64,000 bases of DNA. It comes from Tyto alba (lineage: Eukaryota; Chordata; Aves; Strigiformes; Tytonidae). Under the pieces are notes generated by a model, which was not told the origin of the DNA, searched no databases, and was given only the letters and a program-made list of their open reading frames with translations. The position numbers and the translations under genes were made by a program. Below, in pieces: positions 36,606 to 49,399 of the stretch; within the stretch, counting starts at the first letter, position 1, and each line of letters starts with the position of its first letter. The stretch covers positions 6,999,777-7,063,776 of the forward strand of contig NW_024881303.1 of NCBI RefSeq assembly GCF_018691265.1, read 5' to 3'.

Positions 36606-39600
36606 AACCTATTTGCCTTTTCAGATTTTGGGCAGTGGGGTGGTTATTAATCACAAAGAAACTCCCCCCAAAAGTCACCCCATTTCACTGCAGAGCAACC
36701 TAAGATATAGCATATGAGGCTTGGTGCAGTCATCACTGGCAGAATGATCCCTGCTGGGGACCACTCAGCTCCAAGGCTTTAGTTAATCTTTTAGATCATG
36801 CTAGTTTATGAAATAATTTTACTTTAGCCATGTTATAGTGAGTTTAGCTTTTTTATATGGAAACAGACACCAACACAGACACAGTGGGTCACGTACACAT
36901 CGGCATGGGGAACAGAGTTTGAACCTCTCTGTTCTTTTGGCTCCAAAACCAAATGGTCTTTAATGCCTGAGTTAACAGAGGTCTCCTCCAGCTGGCAGTA
37001 GTAGGTCACTTATCCTCCCCTCAGGTAACTCATCTCATAGAATAAAGCCAAAAATTAAGGAGAGATTCACCACAGTGCGATCTTAACCTTTACCTAGGAA
37101 CCTCTGCTGGGATTACAGAGACCAACAGTTATTGTTCATGTTTCAAAACTGTCTTTGAAATCCCCCAAAAGACTTGCTTAGGCTTGAATCCAGCATCTTC
37201 AGTCTCCTAACAGGGAAATAATTAACTAATTGGTGCAGAACTGGCTTCAACTGTCATTGCATGTAGTAAAATGAAATCATCTACAAACAGTGTTACAAGT
37301 CTTGATATTCTTCCTGGCTTTGTTAAAAAAAAAGGCAGAAACAGGTTGGCAACAGATGATTTCTCAACATGGACTGATTGGTTTAGACCCTTTGCAAGAG
37401 CAGAAAATATCCCTATTGATACATTTTGCCCTGCACACTGTCTGCAGTTCTGTGATGGGGTTCCCAGCACCAATCCATAATACGAGGTATTTATAAGCAG
37501 TGTATATAAACCGAGCTATCATTCACATAAAACTCCTAAATCCTGGAGTCCCTGAAAAAAGCCAAAGAGGCCTCAAACTTAGTACGTCAGTGAAACTCAT
37601 GGCTATTGGGCACGTATCACCAGCAACACAGCAGTGAGAAGACACAAAATCTCTGCTTAGTCTCACCGTAACCCACATTTCTCAGTCAGGTATAAAAGAC
37701 AAATTCCTTTTGGATAGAAGAGTGGTCCATGTACATTTAACATCCTAGTGTTGTATGAAACAGTGATGATTCCTCCTTTCCTTCATTGCTGGTAAGGACT
37801 TTTCTTGCCCCAGACTTCAGGTCTCTATCTCCTTTCCCAGGCTACTAAAATGAACCATATCATCAGTTTTCTTGCTTAAATTCTCCTTCTCTTTGGAAAA
37901 GTGTCTCTTCAGACCTGGCCCATGTGATTGGGCTGTCCCACACCACTTTTAGAGCTATTTTAATTCATGGGCACCAGAACCCACCACTTCACCACCAGTA
38001 ACAAGAACAATGTATTTGTGTCAGAAACAGAACCGAACCGGAATTGTGAGATGAACAGAGAAAATGCAAATAGGCTAAGGAGGTCTTCCAGTGTGCCTTC
38101 ACTTACCCCAGGAGCCGTCAGGTGAGGGTCAGAGACAGTCCCTGGCATTAACACTGTGTGTCTACATAGATGTGCACAAAAAATTTAACAAAATCCCAGT
38201 CAGCACTGGGGTGGATCCAAGACTAAAATGGCAATTGATAAAAAATGCATTTCTACAATGAGAATTTAAATTATGCATTCGATAAGTAGTGAGCCAGAAT
38301 TAGGACTAAGCAGTTGGCCATCAATAGAATGAGGGTGAGAACTACTTCTTTGCAACAGAACTAAACAGGGACCACCACTAAACATTTAGCAAGCAGACTG
38401 GAAGGCACAAATAAGCATAGCGCTGCCTGAATCTTAAAAGGGTGAGCCATGCACAGGTCAGAGATCTTGGCATCTACCACAAGATACTGCAGTGCTGGAG
38501 GAGCATTTTCCTGTGATCATGAATAGAAGCAGGATTAAAAGCAGTCAGTGGAGTTTGCTTCCATTCCCTTCAGAGCACTGTGCATGGGAAGCCTTCTTCT
38601 GATGCAGGATGTTATTGAAATGATGACACATCTTAAGATTTTTTTAGTGAGGTCACCTAGAGCTCAATGTTGATGGCACAGCCACAACCCAAGTGGGCTC
38701 ATCAGTATTTGTCTGTTAAGTAGCTCTGCTGGAGCTAATAACCCATGTATGTAGGACGTGTGGGGTAAGGACTCAGTAAAATAAAGTTATCTGGTTACTT
38801 TCAACCCATCCTAACCTCCCACTGAGGGAAACCTCTGGCCAAGTGAACATGAGTAGGGTATTGCTGTCTGCCTCATTACTTTCCATCCCTCCAACAGCAG
38901 CAGGGATTTCTGGATGACTGCAGGGCTGTCCCTTAACAATCCTGCTGGAGAACAGGGTGGAAATCAGCATTGGTTTCAAAGAATGTTTAATGATAATAAA
39001 TTCAAAGATAGAGCAGAAACCATCACCAGTTCTGCTCTAAGTGCAGTGACTTTGAAGACACTTTGGGCTGATTATGCTTTTCAGAACAGCGCTGTACATC
39101 ACTCTGCATCAACGCAACGTGGGACACATTGAGGACAGTGCCAGATCTGCAACGTGGTGCTGTAAGATCCCGACATTTAGCACTTTAGGAGAACAATAGC
39201 ATTAAGAGAGATCATTGGGTTTTTCTTCTAAGCTAATTTGTTCTTAGCATTAGCAACAAAAATAGAGGGGATGCTATTTTAAAAGTTGCATTAATATGTC
39301 TCAAAGCTCTGAAGAGCAATGGGGAATTTTTGCCTGAGTACTCCAAGCCAAGGGCAGCCAGAAATTACATTTTTGTGAGGAGGCTGTCAATAGCAGAGGA
39401 ATGGGCCAGATCCTGGCTCTGCTCTCATCCTTCCTGCTGTCTTGCACTCATTCTTGCACAACATGTTTTCTGGGCTGCAGAATCACTCAGAGGCAGCTCC
39501 GGTGAAAAGGCCATGAGCTGAGAGATGCTGATGGCTATTGCAGATCCATCATATTCACAGTCTAGGTGGTACACAGACAGCTCTATCCTTGCTGTCTTTT

Positions 39601-40849
39601 GCCCCAGCTCCTTGGTATTTTCTCTTAGGAGCATTAACACAGTGATTAATTACTTTTTATCTCAGGTCTTTAGACCACAAAAGGAAACAATAAGCTGGTA
39701 AAAAAGACAATATGGTCTTAAACTGGTGCAATTTAAGTCTGGAGCTGAATACTCAGAACAAAAGGAACCTGTGTCCTGGCATGCCACACAATGTTCCATC
39801 TTCTCTGCGATTTCTTTTAAAAGTCTTGAAATGCCTGGGTTTATGAGGACTGTTTAAATCCTGAGTCAAAATATTTGGGTTGCTCACAAGGACAAGAAGT
39901 GTGTTTTGAGATGTGTTTCTAAGCTTCCGCTCTGCTGCCTGTGTTTCACTTTCTGCTCAGCACAATTGTTCTTCATGCCCCTTTTTGCTCAAAGATTGAG
40001 ATTATCATCAGGTCTTTGGCAACAGCCACGTGACATGAGTCAAATGAGTGGGTGAAATAATCAGGTGAGATGCACTTCACACTTGCTTTCCTCCCTGGGA
40101 ATGAGGTGGCCTTTCCTTCAGTCCTAGTTAATGAGCCATTTAGGGGGAAGTGCTTGGATTTGGTGATATTATTAAGAAATAATTTTCCATTTTGGATTTT
40201 GATCTGCTGATGTGCAGTCCCTCAGTGAACCGAGCACAGATCCTCTTCACTGGCCACCCCAGAGATGGCTGGCACCTCTGCAGTGCCATTTGAGCTTGGT
40301 GACTACTGCAGGCAACAACACATCTAGCACACAAGAACCAGCTTTGATTTACTCCTGGCTCTTCAGTAGTGGTTAATTTCTCTTGGTTCTTTAATGTTAT
40401 TTTTGAACCATGAGGATCATAGAAATGAAGGCTCTATTCCTGCCATTGACCTAGAAAAGTCTTTTGATTCTTTCCAGGGGGACTACTTTTTTCAACTGCT
40501 GGGAACCTTCAAATTGGGTGTTTATCTCCTCTGGGGGAGGTAGTTGGTATATCTTCACTCCTCCTTTAAGATTTGATCAGGAAAGCTGATGACACCCTAA
40601 AACTCTGGTTGACCTCCTGCATTCCCCCATTACAGCAGGCTCTTATGGTTCTTGCAGCCTACCCCCATTTTCAAGCCTGCTGCTTTTAAGCCTGTGCTGC
40701 TAAATTTTTCTCTCTTACAGCACTGCTGGTGCTGCAGCTGGCGTTATTAATTCCATTTCATTAACTGATCTTCCTAATGGACAGGAAGACAAAAGGGAAG
40801 ACAGTCCTGAGACCACAGCATGGCTGGGCCTCAGATGATCTATGCTCAG

Positions 40850-40950
40850 TCCTCGTGTCTGCCACAGGCTTCCTACATGACCTTGGGAATCACCTTTCTT
40901 AGGTCTCTGGGTCTGCTTGGTCTATTTAAATGTGGGGCATCTTCTGCTTT
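40850..40950 (-). repeat. MIR-like SINE relic
   Basis: CTACATGACCTTGGGAATCA followed by CCTTTCTTAGGTCTCTGGGT and a TTTAAATGTGGGG block resembles the reverse complement of the MIR core. It is a short, diverged fragment. Confidence 0.4.
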
Positions 40951-41288
40951 TTAATCTTTATTTCTGCGTCACCCAGCACATCTGCTGCTCTAGCAAAGGA
41001 ACCTCACTCATTTTTGCAATATAACTTACAGGATGGTGTTACTGGCTGTCATTCTTGGACCAGTGGAGATCAAGCAAGATCATAAAGATGAATCGGGATT
41101 GCATTGCTCTTGGAAATCATGAAATCCTGCCTGGTGCCGTGTAAGGATGCTGGGGGGGCAGAGGAGCCTCCTCTTTGGCCAAGTATGCCCAGAAGGGATG
41201 AAGACATCATACTTTTAGCAAATTCTTGAAGCAAGGTCTGGCAGCCAGTGCCCGAGCTGGGGAAATGAGGCCTGGCCTTTGCCACATG

Positions 41289-41893
41289 TGTCTTGGTTTG
41301 GGCTGAAATAGAGTTAATATTCCTTTTCAGGGACTAGATGAGTGCTGTGTTTTGGATTTAGCTTTGGGTTTGGTATGGGAAGAATGCTGATAGCACACTG
41401 GTGTTCTCAGCTGCTACCGAGACTTCAAGGACTCTCCGACTCCTCATGTCCTGCCCGTGCACAAGGGCACAGGGAGCAGGGAGGGAGCACGGACAGGGCA
41501 CCAGACCCAAACTGGCCAGTGAAATATTCCATATCATGGAAAGTCATGCTCACTATATAGAGGAGGGGTGGTTGGGAAGGGGCTCTCTCTCTCTCGCTTC
41601 CGGGATTGCGATTGTGGGATCTTGGTATCTCGGGGTCGCTGGCCGGGAACGGGCTGGGGGTTGGTCAGCGGGTGGGGAGCAATTACGCTGTACATTGCCT
41701 GTTTATATATTTCTTTTTGTTTTCCCCCTATCATCGTCATTGTTCTTGTTTTATTGCCATTATTAAACTGTTCCTATCAGCCTGCGAGTCTCCCTTCACC
41801 CCTCTAATCCCCTCCCCCATTCCCAGGTGGGGAGGTGGAAGGGAGGGTGACCAGCTGGGGTGGTTGGTTGCGGACCAGCCTCAAACCACGACA
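41289..41893 (+). mobile_element. Solo LTR of an avian ERVL-like endogenous retrovirus
   Basis: The 605-bp element starts TGTCTTGGTTTGGGCTG and ends ACCACGACA (TG...CA). Flanking 5-mers are ACATG (41284-41288) and ACACG (41894-41898), an imperfect target-site duplication differing by one C/T at a CpG. Inside are a TATATAG box at 41554-41560 and an ATTAAA poly(A) signal at 41762-41767, followed by a T/C-rich R/U5-like part. The start and body resemble the abundant avian LTR family I know from songbirds. No gag, pol or env sequence is next to it, so it is a solo LTR. It is antisense to RTN1. Confidence 0.85.
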
Positions 41894-41969
41894 ACACGCG
41901 TGTGCCACAAGCCACCAGGGACCCTGTCCCTGCCTGGGCAAGGTCCCCTGTCCCTGCCTGGCCCCAGAG

Positions 41970-42290
41970 CAGCTCATCTCAGCGGCTCTCCCCCTGCGCT
42001 GCCGGCACCCTGCAGGGCAGGCACAGCCCCTCCAAGCTGCTCCCCTGGCCGGAGAGACGGTAAGAGGGTGAGCAGGGACCACGTCAGTGCCAGCCCGCAG
42101 GCGTGCGGGGCGGCGGTGCGGAGCGCCGTGCCCCGGGCAGGCAGCCCTGCTGCGCGCCCAGGCAAAGTGCCGCACCAGCGCAGCTCTGCCGCGCAGCAGC
42201 ACTAGGCAGGTGCTGCCCAGTCAAGTCCTGCCCTTCGTTCCCCCGCACATCCAGGTCCTGGGCTGCGGCCCCCAGAAAAGATGAAAGATG
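41970..42290. promoter_or_regulatory. CpG-rich block without an assigned gene
   Basis: This stretch is strongly GC-rich, with about 20 CpGs in 41990-42200, including GCGGGGCGGCGG and GCGCGCCC motifs. It begins less than 100 bp after the solo LTR. No coding exon is recognised in it; the open frames on both strands are explained by GC richness. It could be an unannotated promoter, an enhancer CpG island or merely a GC-rich patch. Confidence 0.45.
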
Positions 42291-43359
42291 TGCCCGCAGA
42301 AATGCCCAAAGCCCGGCTTCCAGCTTATGGTGGCCGCCCTTTGCTTCTGCTCTACTGGGATCAGGCCCAAGTCTGGAAGCTCCAGGTGACGATGCAGGGG
42401 CTGGGATGCTCTGTCCAAGTGCAAAAATGCAACTACAAATTGTGCAAATGCAACTGCAGATTAAACCAACAGCCTGCAGGCAGAGGCTCAAGATACTGAG
42501 GCTTCATTTGCAGCAGTGCTACAAGCCCTTTAATTCAGGCTGGGATTCTCATAGGCAGCCAGGGGTGCTTGCAAATGGGCTCTGATTTGCAGTGTTTCTG
42601 CTGGCTCCTCTGCTCCTGTACCCAGCACTCCTCTTGCTGGCCCAAACCAGGCAGGTGGGAGAAGGTGCAGAGTGACTTACTGCAGACCAGACCCCTTTCC
42701 CCAGCCCCCATCCAAGGAAAAAAAAAAAAGTAATTTTATTTGGGGAAGGGAGTCACCCAGCAGGTCCTGAGCCGCTCACCCCTCTGCACTGAGCTGGAGA
42801 GCAGCTTCAAGCATCTCAGCATGGACAACTTTGCATCCCCCACCACTGCCCCCACTGCGCAGGGGGGCTGGGAGGATAAATGGATTAGTGGCGGAGGTGT
42901 GTGGATGCTGTGGCCATGCCTGCACCAGCTCGACCGAGACAAAATTGTCATGGCAACCCCAGCTTTCCCTGGAAAACAGCAACAGATCACTAATACACCG
43001 ATGGATGCAATAGCCACAGCTGCCTGCTCCATGGATGCGAGACACCTGGGTACCAAAATGCTCTCTACAAAGGGAGGGATTGCACTCACCGAGCCGCAGC
43101 TCTGCATCATTCTCAGGCTGGGAAGTCGGCTGCTACTACAGAAAAAATCTTGGCTGAGGTTGCAGAGGATGGGGAGGGACAGGTCAGGCAGGATCAGGTT
43201 AGAAAAGCAGCCGCTCCTGTCCTGAGCAAATGCAACTCTACAGCACTTGTAAAGGTGATGGAGGAGGCAGAGAGCGTGGGTGCTTATTGCAGCAATGCTC
43301 ACAGAGCGGTGTGGTGCGAAGGGCTGATGAATGAGGAGTGTGTTAGTACTGTCCAATGG

Positions 43360-43380
43360 AAAAAAAAAAAAAAAAAAAAA
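43360..43380. repeat. Poly(A) run of 21
   Basis: A homopolymer of 21 A on the plus strand. I saw no retrocopy body upstream with recognisable coding content, so it is listed only as a simple repeat. Confidence 0.9.
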
Positions 43381-46300
43381 GGAGAAATGAAGGACATAAA
43401 ATACCAGTGTGTAAGACAGGAATGTCAGTGCAAGGCTGAGAGAGGGGGAAAGCAAAGAGAGAATATGAGCAGGGCTCTGGTGAGAGCCAATATGAACACT
43501 GGCTAGAGAAATGCTTTGGACAGTGAGTAGCACTCTGATTTTTAAATGTTATTATGGACCTCTAGGGTAATTAGAAGAATTAGATCAGGAAATGATGTGC
43601 CAGAAGTGTTGTCTGGGAAGTGGTCAGAGTTGTGTTTGCTGGGGAAATGAGTAGGGAAAATGGTTTTGTGGGGCATTTTAGGACATCAGCTGGAAGAACT
43701 ACACAGAAAAGCAGTGATGGTTTGAGTACTGGGGTGGGCTGGCCTTGCCCCAGCACATCCCCTCACATGGGGTAGAGGGAAGAGGAAAGGGTGGATCATA
43801 TGTATATATCTTATGGAAGTTACCATAAGCAAGGTCAAGCAAGCTTCCAGCATCAAATCAGCAAAATATGTAATGAAAATCCACACCCTGGAGCCAGCTC
43901 ATTAGGACCTTAACATCAGTCATCCCTAAAACTAGGTATCTTATGCATATAGATGCAAAATGAGGAAAAGAAAAAAATGCAGAACCCAGATAAACCCACT
44001 GAATTTATGGAAATGGTTTTCTCCCTAAAAAAACAGATTCCATCTCTGAGTACTTGAATAACCTGTTTCCTCGCTCCCCCTCTCTGCACACAATGAGAAA
44101 GTCCTGATTTGGATGCTGACGTTGAGTATCTGAGAAGAGACAATTTCATTTCCCATTCTTAAGGCCAAAGGAATAAAGATAGATCAGCAAAACTGTTTCA
44201 CATTTATAAAACCAAACTAAAAGGCCTAAGGAATTCAGATTTCCCTGATGATACCATTAAACACCATAAGCCACATTTTCCTGATTGCTTCTGCAAAGGA
44301 ATGATAGCCCTCTCCTCTGGGATGAGTGTGAATACCTAATAGAAGGTATAGAGTAAATCTGAATGTATATATGTCAAATGGAATTATTTTGCCATCTTTA
44401 TCAATTAATAAGCATCATGTAAGTTCACTGGACAAAAGTGAACAAGGGAAAATGTTTTCCTTATATCACAGTACCTTTAACCACTCTGCTTCAATAATAT
44501 ATGTGGATATAGTAGAAGTAGCAGTAATTTCAGAGTAACGGTGAAGATTTTCAGAGATACAGAAATAGCTGTTATCCCAGAGCTGCACATGAACAATGAG
44601 AGGTAGAAGGATAGCATACTGTATTTTCAGCATGAATAGTGAATTCCTTTGCAACAGGTTTGGGTTTTGCAGAAACTAGGGAATTCCAAAGAGAATACCA
44701 AAATAGTCCTGGGTGAGCATTGCAAAAGGTCTGCTGGGATTTCTGAACTGCTTTCCCCAAGTGTTTCACTCCTTGCAAACATTTAAGTATAGAGGGTTTT
44801 GCTGAAACTCCCTGACTGAGATGGGTACCACCAAATAACCCTTTGTACTATATCAGATACCTCATTCTTAATAAAAACATCCAGGGACCAAAACCACAAT
44901 ATCCCTGTGTCCCATTTAAGGCTCTTGCATTTCATATGATACTTAAAATTAATTTCTTGCAAATGAATCAGAGATAAAACATAATGGCACAACATTAATT
45001 TTTAAATTATAATAAATTAAATAAAACCACAGTCTTTGTATATGAAAACAAAACAAACCAAAACCCCAAAACCAAAAGCCATGTTATGTTTTGGATGAAC
45101 CTCATCTTTCACAGGTACGGTAGCCATGATCAGCTGTTGCTGAATGCCAGGCAGGTCTCTGGGTCCTGCTGGTCCTCAGCACCTGTAGATCTGGGCTTTG
45201 GAAAACGCAGCCTCTGAGTACTCCCAGCCTGAAGCTGAGAGACATCAGCCCTCTAGATTAGGATGTCTGGTATTGAGGGGCTAGAAGAAAAGGGATTGTA
45301 CTTCATTTTGGAAGAAGAAGCTCTTACATTTTCCAAAATACTTGCTTTTTAACTGTGATTTTTCTTCTTTTTTTCCCCCAGGTTGCCTGACATTTAAAGT
45401 GATCAAAGTTTCCTGTGAACTGCAGCTTCTAAGTTTCAGATAAATATAACCACGCTGCTCTGCATTTGTTTGTTTTCCTCAGGTTGCAAACCTGCAGTCA
45501 AAACCTACTTATTTTGGAGCAGGGAGAGCTGCTGCTTGCCACCACCTGCTTCAGCAACCAGGGAGGAGCACAGCCCTGCGTGCAGGGTGCAGCTCCCTAC
45601 CACTCGCAGCATGGGGTCCAATTCTGCTCTGGCAACTTGGAATAAACTAACCAGCAGCTCCCGTGCTGGCTTGAGGAGCCAGAGCAACCCTGGAGCAGGC
45701 AGAAAGAAAAAGGAGGTATGGTGCACAGGCTGCTTATAGGGGTGCACGGAGGGGGGTGATGGAGGTGGCTGTGGCTCAGCATTGTGATGTGCCCAGCCCA
45801 CGGTGACACACAGGGGGACAACCCTCAGCCCTCCGAGACAGGGTGAAGCTCTGTGGGCTCTGGGGTATGGATGAAACCACATGTAGTGGTAGGAAAGTCC
45901 CAGCCCTCCCCTCCTTGCCCACCCACACGTACCCACTCAGCCCAGCACAATTTATTTTGTCCTTCCCATTAGCTGAGAAATAAACGCAGCAATTACTTTG
46001 CACATCTGAAGTGTCAGAACCCTTTGGCACATTTCCCTGAAGCTAAATAATTAATGAAGAGCTCTGATTAGCGTGAATCTTGTTGAATCATCAGACAGCG
46101 TGGAGTGACATTTATTTTCACCTCTCAATGGCTGAGACAGGGCTTTGTTAAGAGGCCAAGGATGGATGGGCTTCCCAGTCACCAAAATGGGAGGCTGCCC
46201 TGCAGCTGAAAGGGCTTGGCTTGGGGTTTATTTTGGAAAAGAAGGTTTCTGCCCTGTTTTGTGCTTAGGCTACCATAGACAGAAGCAACCTTGAAAATGT

Positions 46301-48745
46301 GAACACTTTTCAAGGGATGGAGGATAATATATACTTCCTTTCCAGGCAGGAAAGACATTCTGCATAAGTAGCACCTAGCAACTTGTTCACCACAGTGTCT
46401 CATTAGAGGTACCATATTTAAGAGGCTTTTTTTCCCTCTCACCAACAAACAGGGGTCAAGTAGAAGATACCGGGTGTGCGGCTGCCAGGAGTGAGGCTCA
46501 GGTCCTCCAAACCAAACTGCCACAGCAGGACCTGGCTCCCACAGCAGGATGAGGCCATGTGGAGTCATACCTGCAGCAGTGGGTTTCCAGCTTGGCCTCT
46601 GGTGGCAGAGTGAGCTGGTGTCCCTGCAGGGCAAGAGCCCTTCTGGTGAGAGACTGCTGCATGAGAGATGATGGAAGAGCTGGTGGCTGTCACTTAAAGT
46701 CTTTTCTCCTACAGATCCTTTCTTTCTGAATCAGTTCCTCATACAAAACATGCCAGCCACCCAAAAAGCTGTACTGAGCCCTGCCTATGTCACTCAGGTC
46801 TTCGTGAGCTGCTGCCCTTTCCCCAGCCCTCCCTCGTTTTGCTCTCAAACTGTAAAGAATCTGTTTTTTACCATGACCCAGGGAGGAGAGAGGTTGCCCA
46901 GCGGACACACGGAGCTATTAGATGAGCAATTTGGTTATCTTTGGGGTCCTGAAGTGCAGAGGAGGGTATGATCGTCACCTCTTCAGGGAGGAGAGGAAGG
47001 TAAAGCAAAGGGATTACATTAATGATGAACTCTCCTGTCCCCAAATGCCACAGCCATAATGACACCAGCTCCAAAACCCATCGTCCCTGCGCAGCCTCCT
47101 GCATTTCACCTCTGAGCAGCAAAGGGGCATGTTCACATGCTCAGGGAGCCTTCAACCCCTGCAGCAACACTCATCATACACCTCAAAAAGTTGCCTCTCC
47201 CTATAGGGATTTTCACCTCACCTGGAGTTTTGTACAAACAGGAGGTAAAGGATTCCTTGCAAGGAAAAGCAAATATTTTGGAAATCGTGTACTTTAAGTC
47301 TATGCCTTGTTTTGCCTCATCCAACACGTGTTTCCATGGAAGCAGAGGAGGGAGCGGGCAGCCTGCGGCTGCAAATCACAGTTATCTCACTGTGCACTGC
47401 CTGCTCCTGAGTCTGAAGAGACAAATGGATCATTAAAAATAAAACAAAACTGAATTTAAAAAAAATCCCTTTTGATAGTAGATAGCTGATATTTAGTGCT
47501 GCAATGTTGTTTTTAGGGACTGGGGTCCAAGTGCATCGCAGATGAATGAAACTGAACTTGGACTCATTCTCTGAGGAAATGGAGTATGCACTGAATAAAA
47601 TGATTTTTGTTCTTTTGTTGATCACATTGGTGTAGTGATTGTGTAAGCACAGAGAATGGCAGCACAGCACACAAAGGGAATTATATAAATGGATTAAGAA
47701 CATGTTTTCAGCATGGTTTGGAGGAGTGTATTGCAGAGAAACCAAAACAAGGATGGTTTGGGAAATATGGATTGTTTAAGAAAGTGGAAGGTTTATCTGT
47801 TGATCCAAACCCAGTTCTGGTCTCAGGAGCGAGTCTCCTGAAGTCAGTCTGTCTGTCAGTTACTCTTATCAACATGTCCCTTCAGCAGAAACTCATTTTT
47901 GACTGTAACCACAAAGTTTTCCTGGCCTTAAACTAGCATCTTGAGGCATCACCACATTCAAAAAACACATGCAGTTTCTAACAGCTTGCAAGCAAGTTGC
48001 AAATACATCTTCTTGCTGCTGAGCCAAGTGCATTTCACTGGGAGTAATTACCATATATCCTCAGGTAAGAGCTGCCTTACCCAAAATGTTGCACTCAGAG
48101 ACTTGAACACAGCCGCTCCACACAGCTGCTCCCAAGCAACTGAGCTGGATCTACCCGGTCGCTCTGCGCTGGCTCCCAGCAAGGTGGCAGGGCTGATATG
48201 TGTGCGGCCATTACGTGAGCAAATGCAAAATGTCCTTCCTGCATTTACCCCCCTCAGAAAAATATATCTGTTTTACAGCAGTCTGCTTTCTCCCAAAGGG
48301 CAGTAGAATTTCTCAGCAGTAGATTTTTTTTTTTCTTTATTGACTACCGGGCAAGAAATATTAGGCACACTTACAATTAGAAAATAGTTGCAGACTCTAA
48401 TGAGTTAAAAATCCTGAGTTTTTAGTGCTTGTGAGATTTCCTCCCCATAGCTCTGTGTAATGGATTTGGAGCTGTTCTCTATTGCTGCCTGAATGCTGAA
48501 TTCCTAATACTGCGATCAATATTGCATTGAATACCAATACCTATGACCTAATGACAGCTCTGTGTGCATCTATTACTTAAGTTTAGTAGATAGCTTTCAG
48601 GGGTAGAACAGCATAAATTGAAAGAATGGGGCAAATCAACTTGAGTTCGTTAGATACTACATCGGAACAGGGAAATATGTGAGATGAAAATAAATCTGTT
48701 GGGGAAAATGAAGGGATTTAGCTTGGACCAGGACTGACCTTATTT

Positions 48746-48792
48746 CCAGAGCCTGCAAAGGTCCCAGACAACTCTGCACCAGCACACGGCAA
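48746..48792 (+). repeat. Direct repeat copy 1
   Basis: A 47-bp stretch starting CCAGAGCCTGCAAAGGTC. It recurs at 49184-49230 with four mismatches. Confidence 0.85.
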
Positions 48793-49101
48793 TGAGAAAA
48801 TGGCAGTATTGCCAAGGGTATCGTTCTTGCCTTTGCTAGCCTGTGAATTTCATTGCTAAAAGAGGGGTTCAGGCTGGCAGACCCAGACAAGGCAGAGCCC
48901 TGAAAACACCTTTATACACAGGCTGGAGGAAAAGTCTGCGGCAGTGCCAAGTACCAGCATCCTGGAAGGACCTGCAGGGACTAGGGAGCACTGGTTTGGT
49001 TTTCATCTCCAGTTTCTTTCTTCATTCCACCAACACAAATTAGCTGGTGGTACTGGTTGGTACCATGAACTGTGATAACGCTAGATTTCTTCCTTTTTTT
49101 T

Positions 49102-49179
49102 AAAAAAATGGACATCAAATCATAATAGTTCTACCTATCGATTCACAAATCACTATTATGATTTGATGTCCATTTTTTT
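49102..49179. repeat. 28-bp perfect inverted repeat
   Basis: Arm 1 is 49102-49129 and arm 2 is 49152-49179. They are exact reverse complements built around TGGACATCAAATCATAATAG, with a 22-bp loop. The outer ends are A/T runs. On either strand this would fold into a long hairpin. Confidence 0.92.
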
Positions 49180-49183
49180 TTTT

Positions 49184-49230
49184 CCAGAGCCTACAAAGGT
49201 CCCAGACAACTCTACACCAGCAAATGGCAA
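49184..49230 (+). repeat. Direct repeat copy 2
   Basis: This is the second copy of the 47-bp unit at 48746-48792, starting CCAGAGCCTACAAAGGTC. It begins five bases after the right hairpin arm. It is followed at about 49239-49260 by another copy of AATCATAAT-GTTCTACCT, which also spans the end of arm 1 and the loop. Confidence 0.85.
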
Positions 49231-49399
49231 CCTACCATCAATCATAATTGTTCTACCTGCGCCACTGATGAGTGAGCCATTAAGCATCCACTGAGCCCAA
49301 TGGCCTGAAGGTGAAAGGCTCCTGTATCCCATTCCCAACTCTGATCCCACAAGGACAAGGCTCTGCAGGTTTTACAAACACATAACTCAGCAAAGGAAG

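Noticed and set aside
41606..42205. 199-codon plus-strand open frame
   Set aside because: It runs from inside the solo LTR into the CpG block and changes composition at the boundary, so it is not a gene.
42736..43533. 265-codon minus-strand open frame
   Set aside because: Its long phenylalanine run comes from the 21-A tract at 43360-43380. The rest is leucine/serine-rich and has no domain or splice support as an RTN1-A exon.
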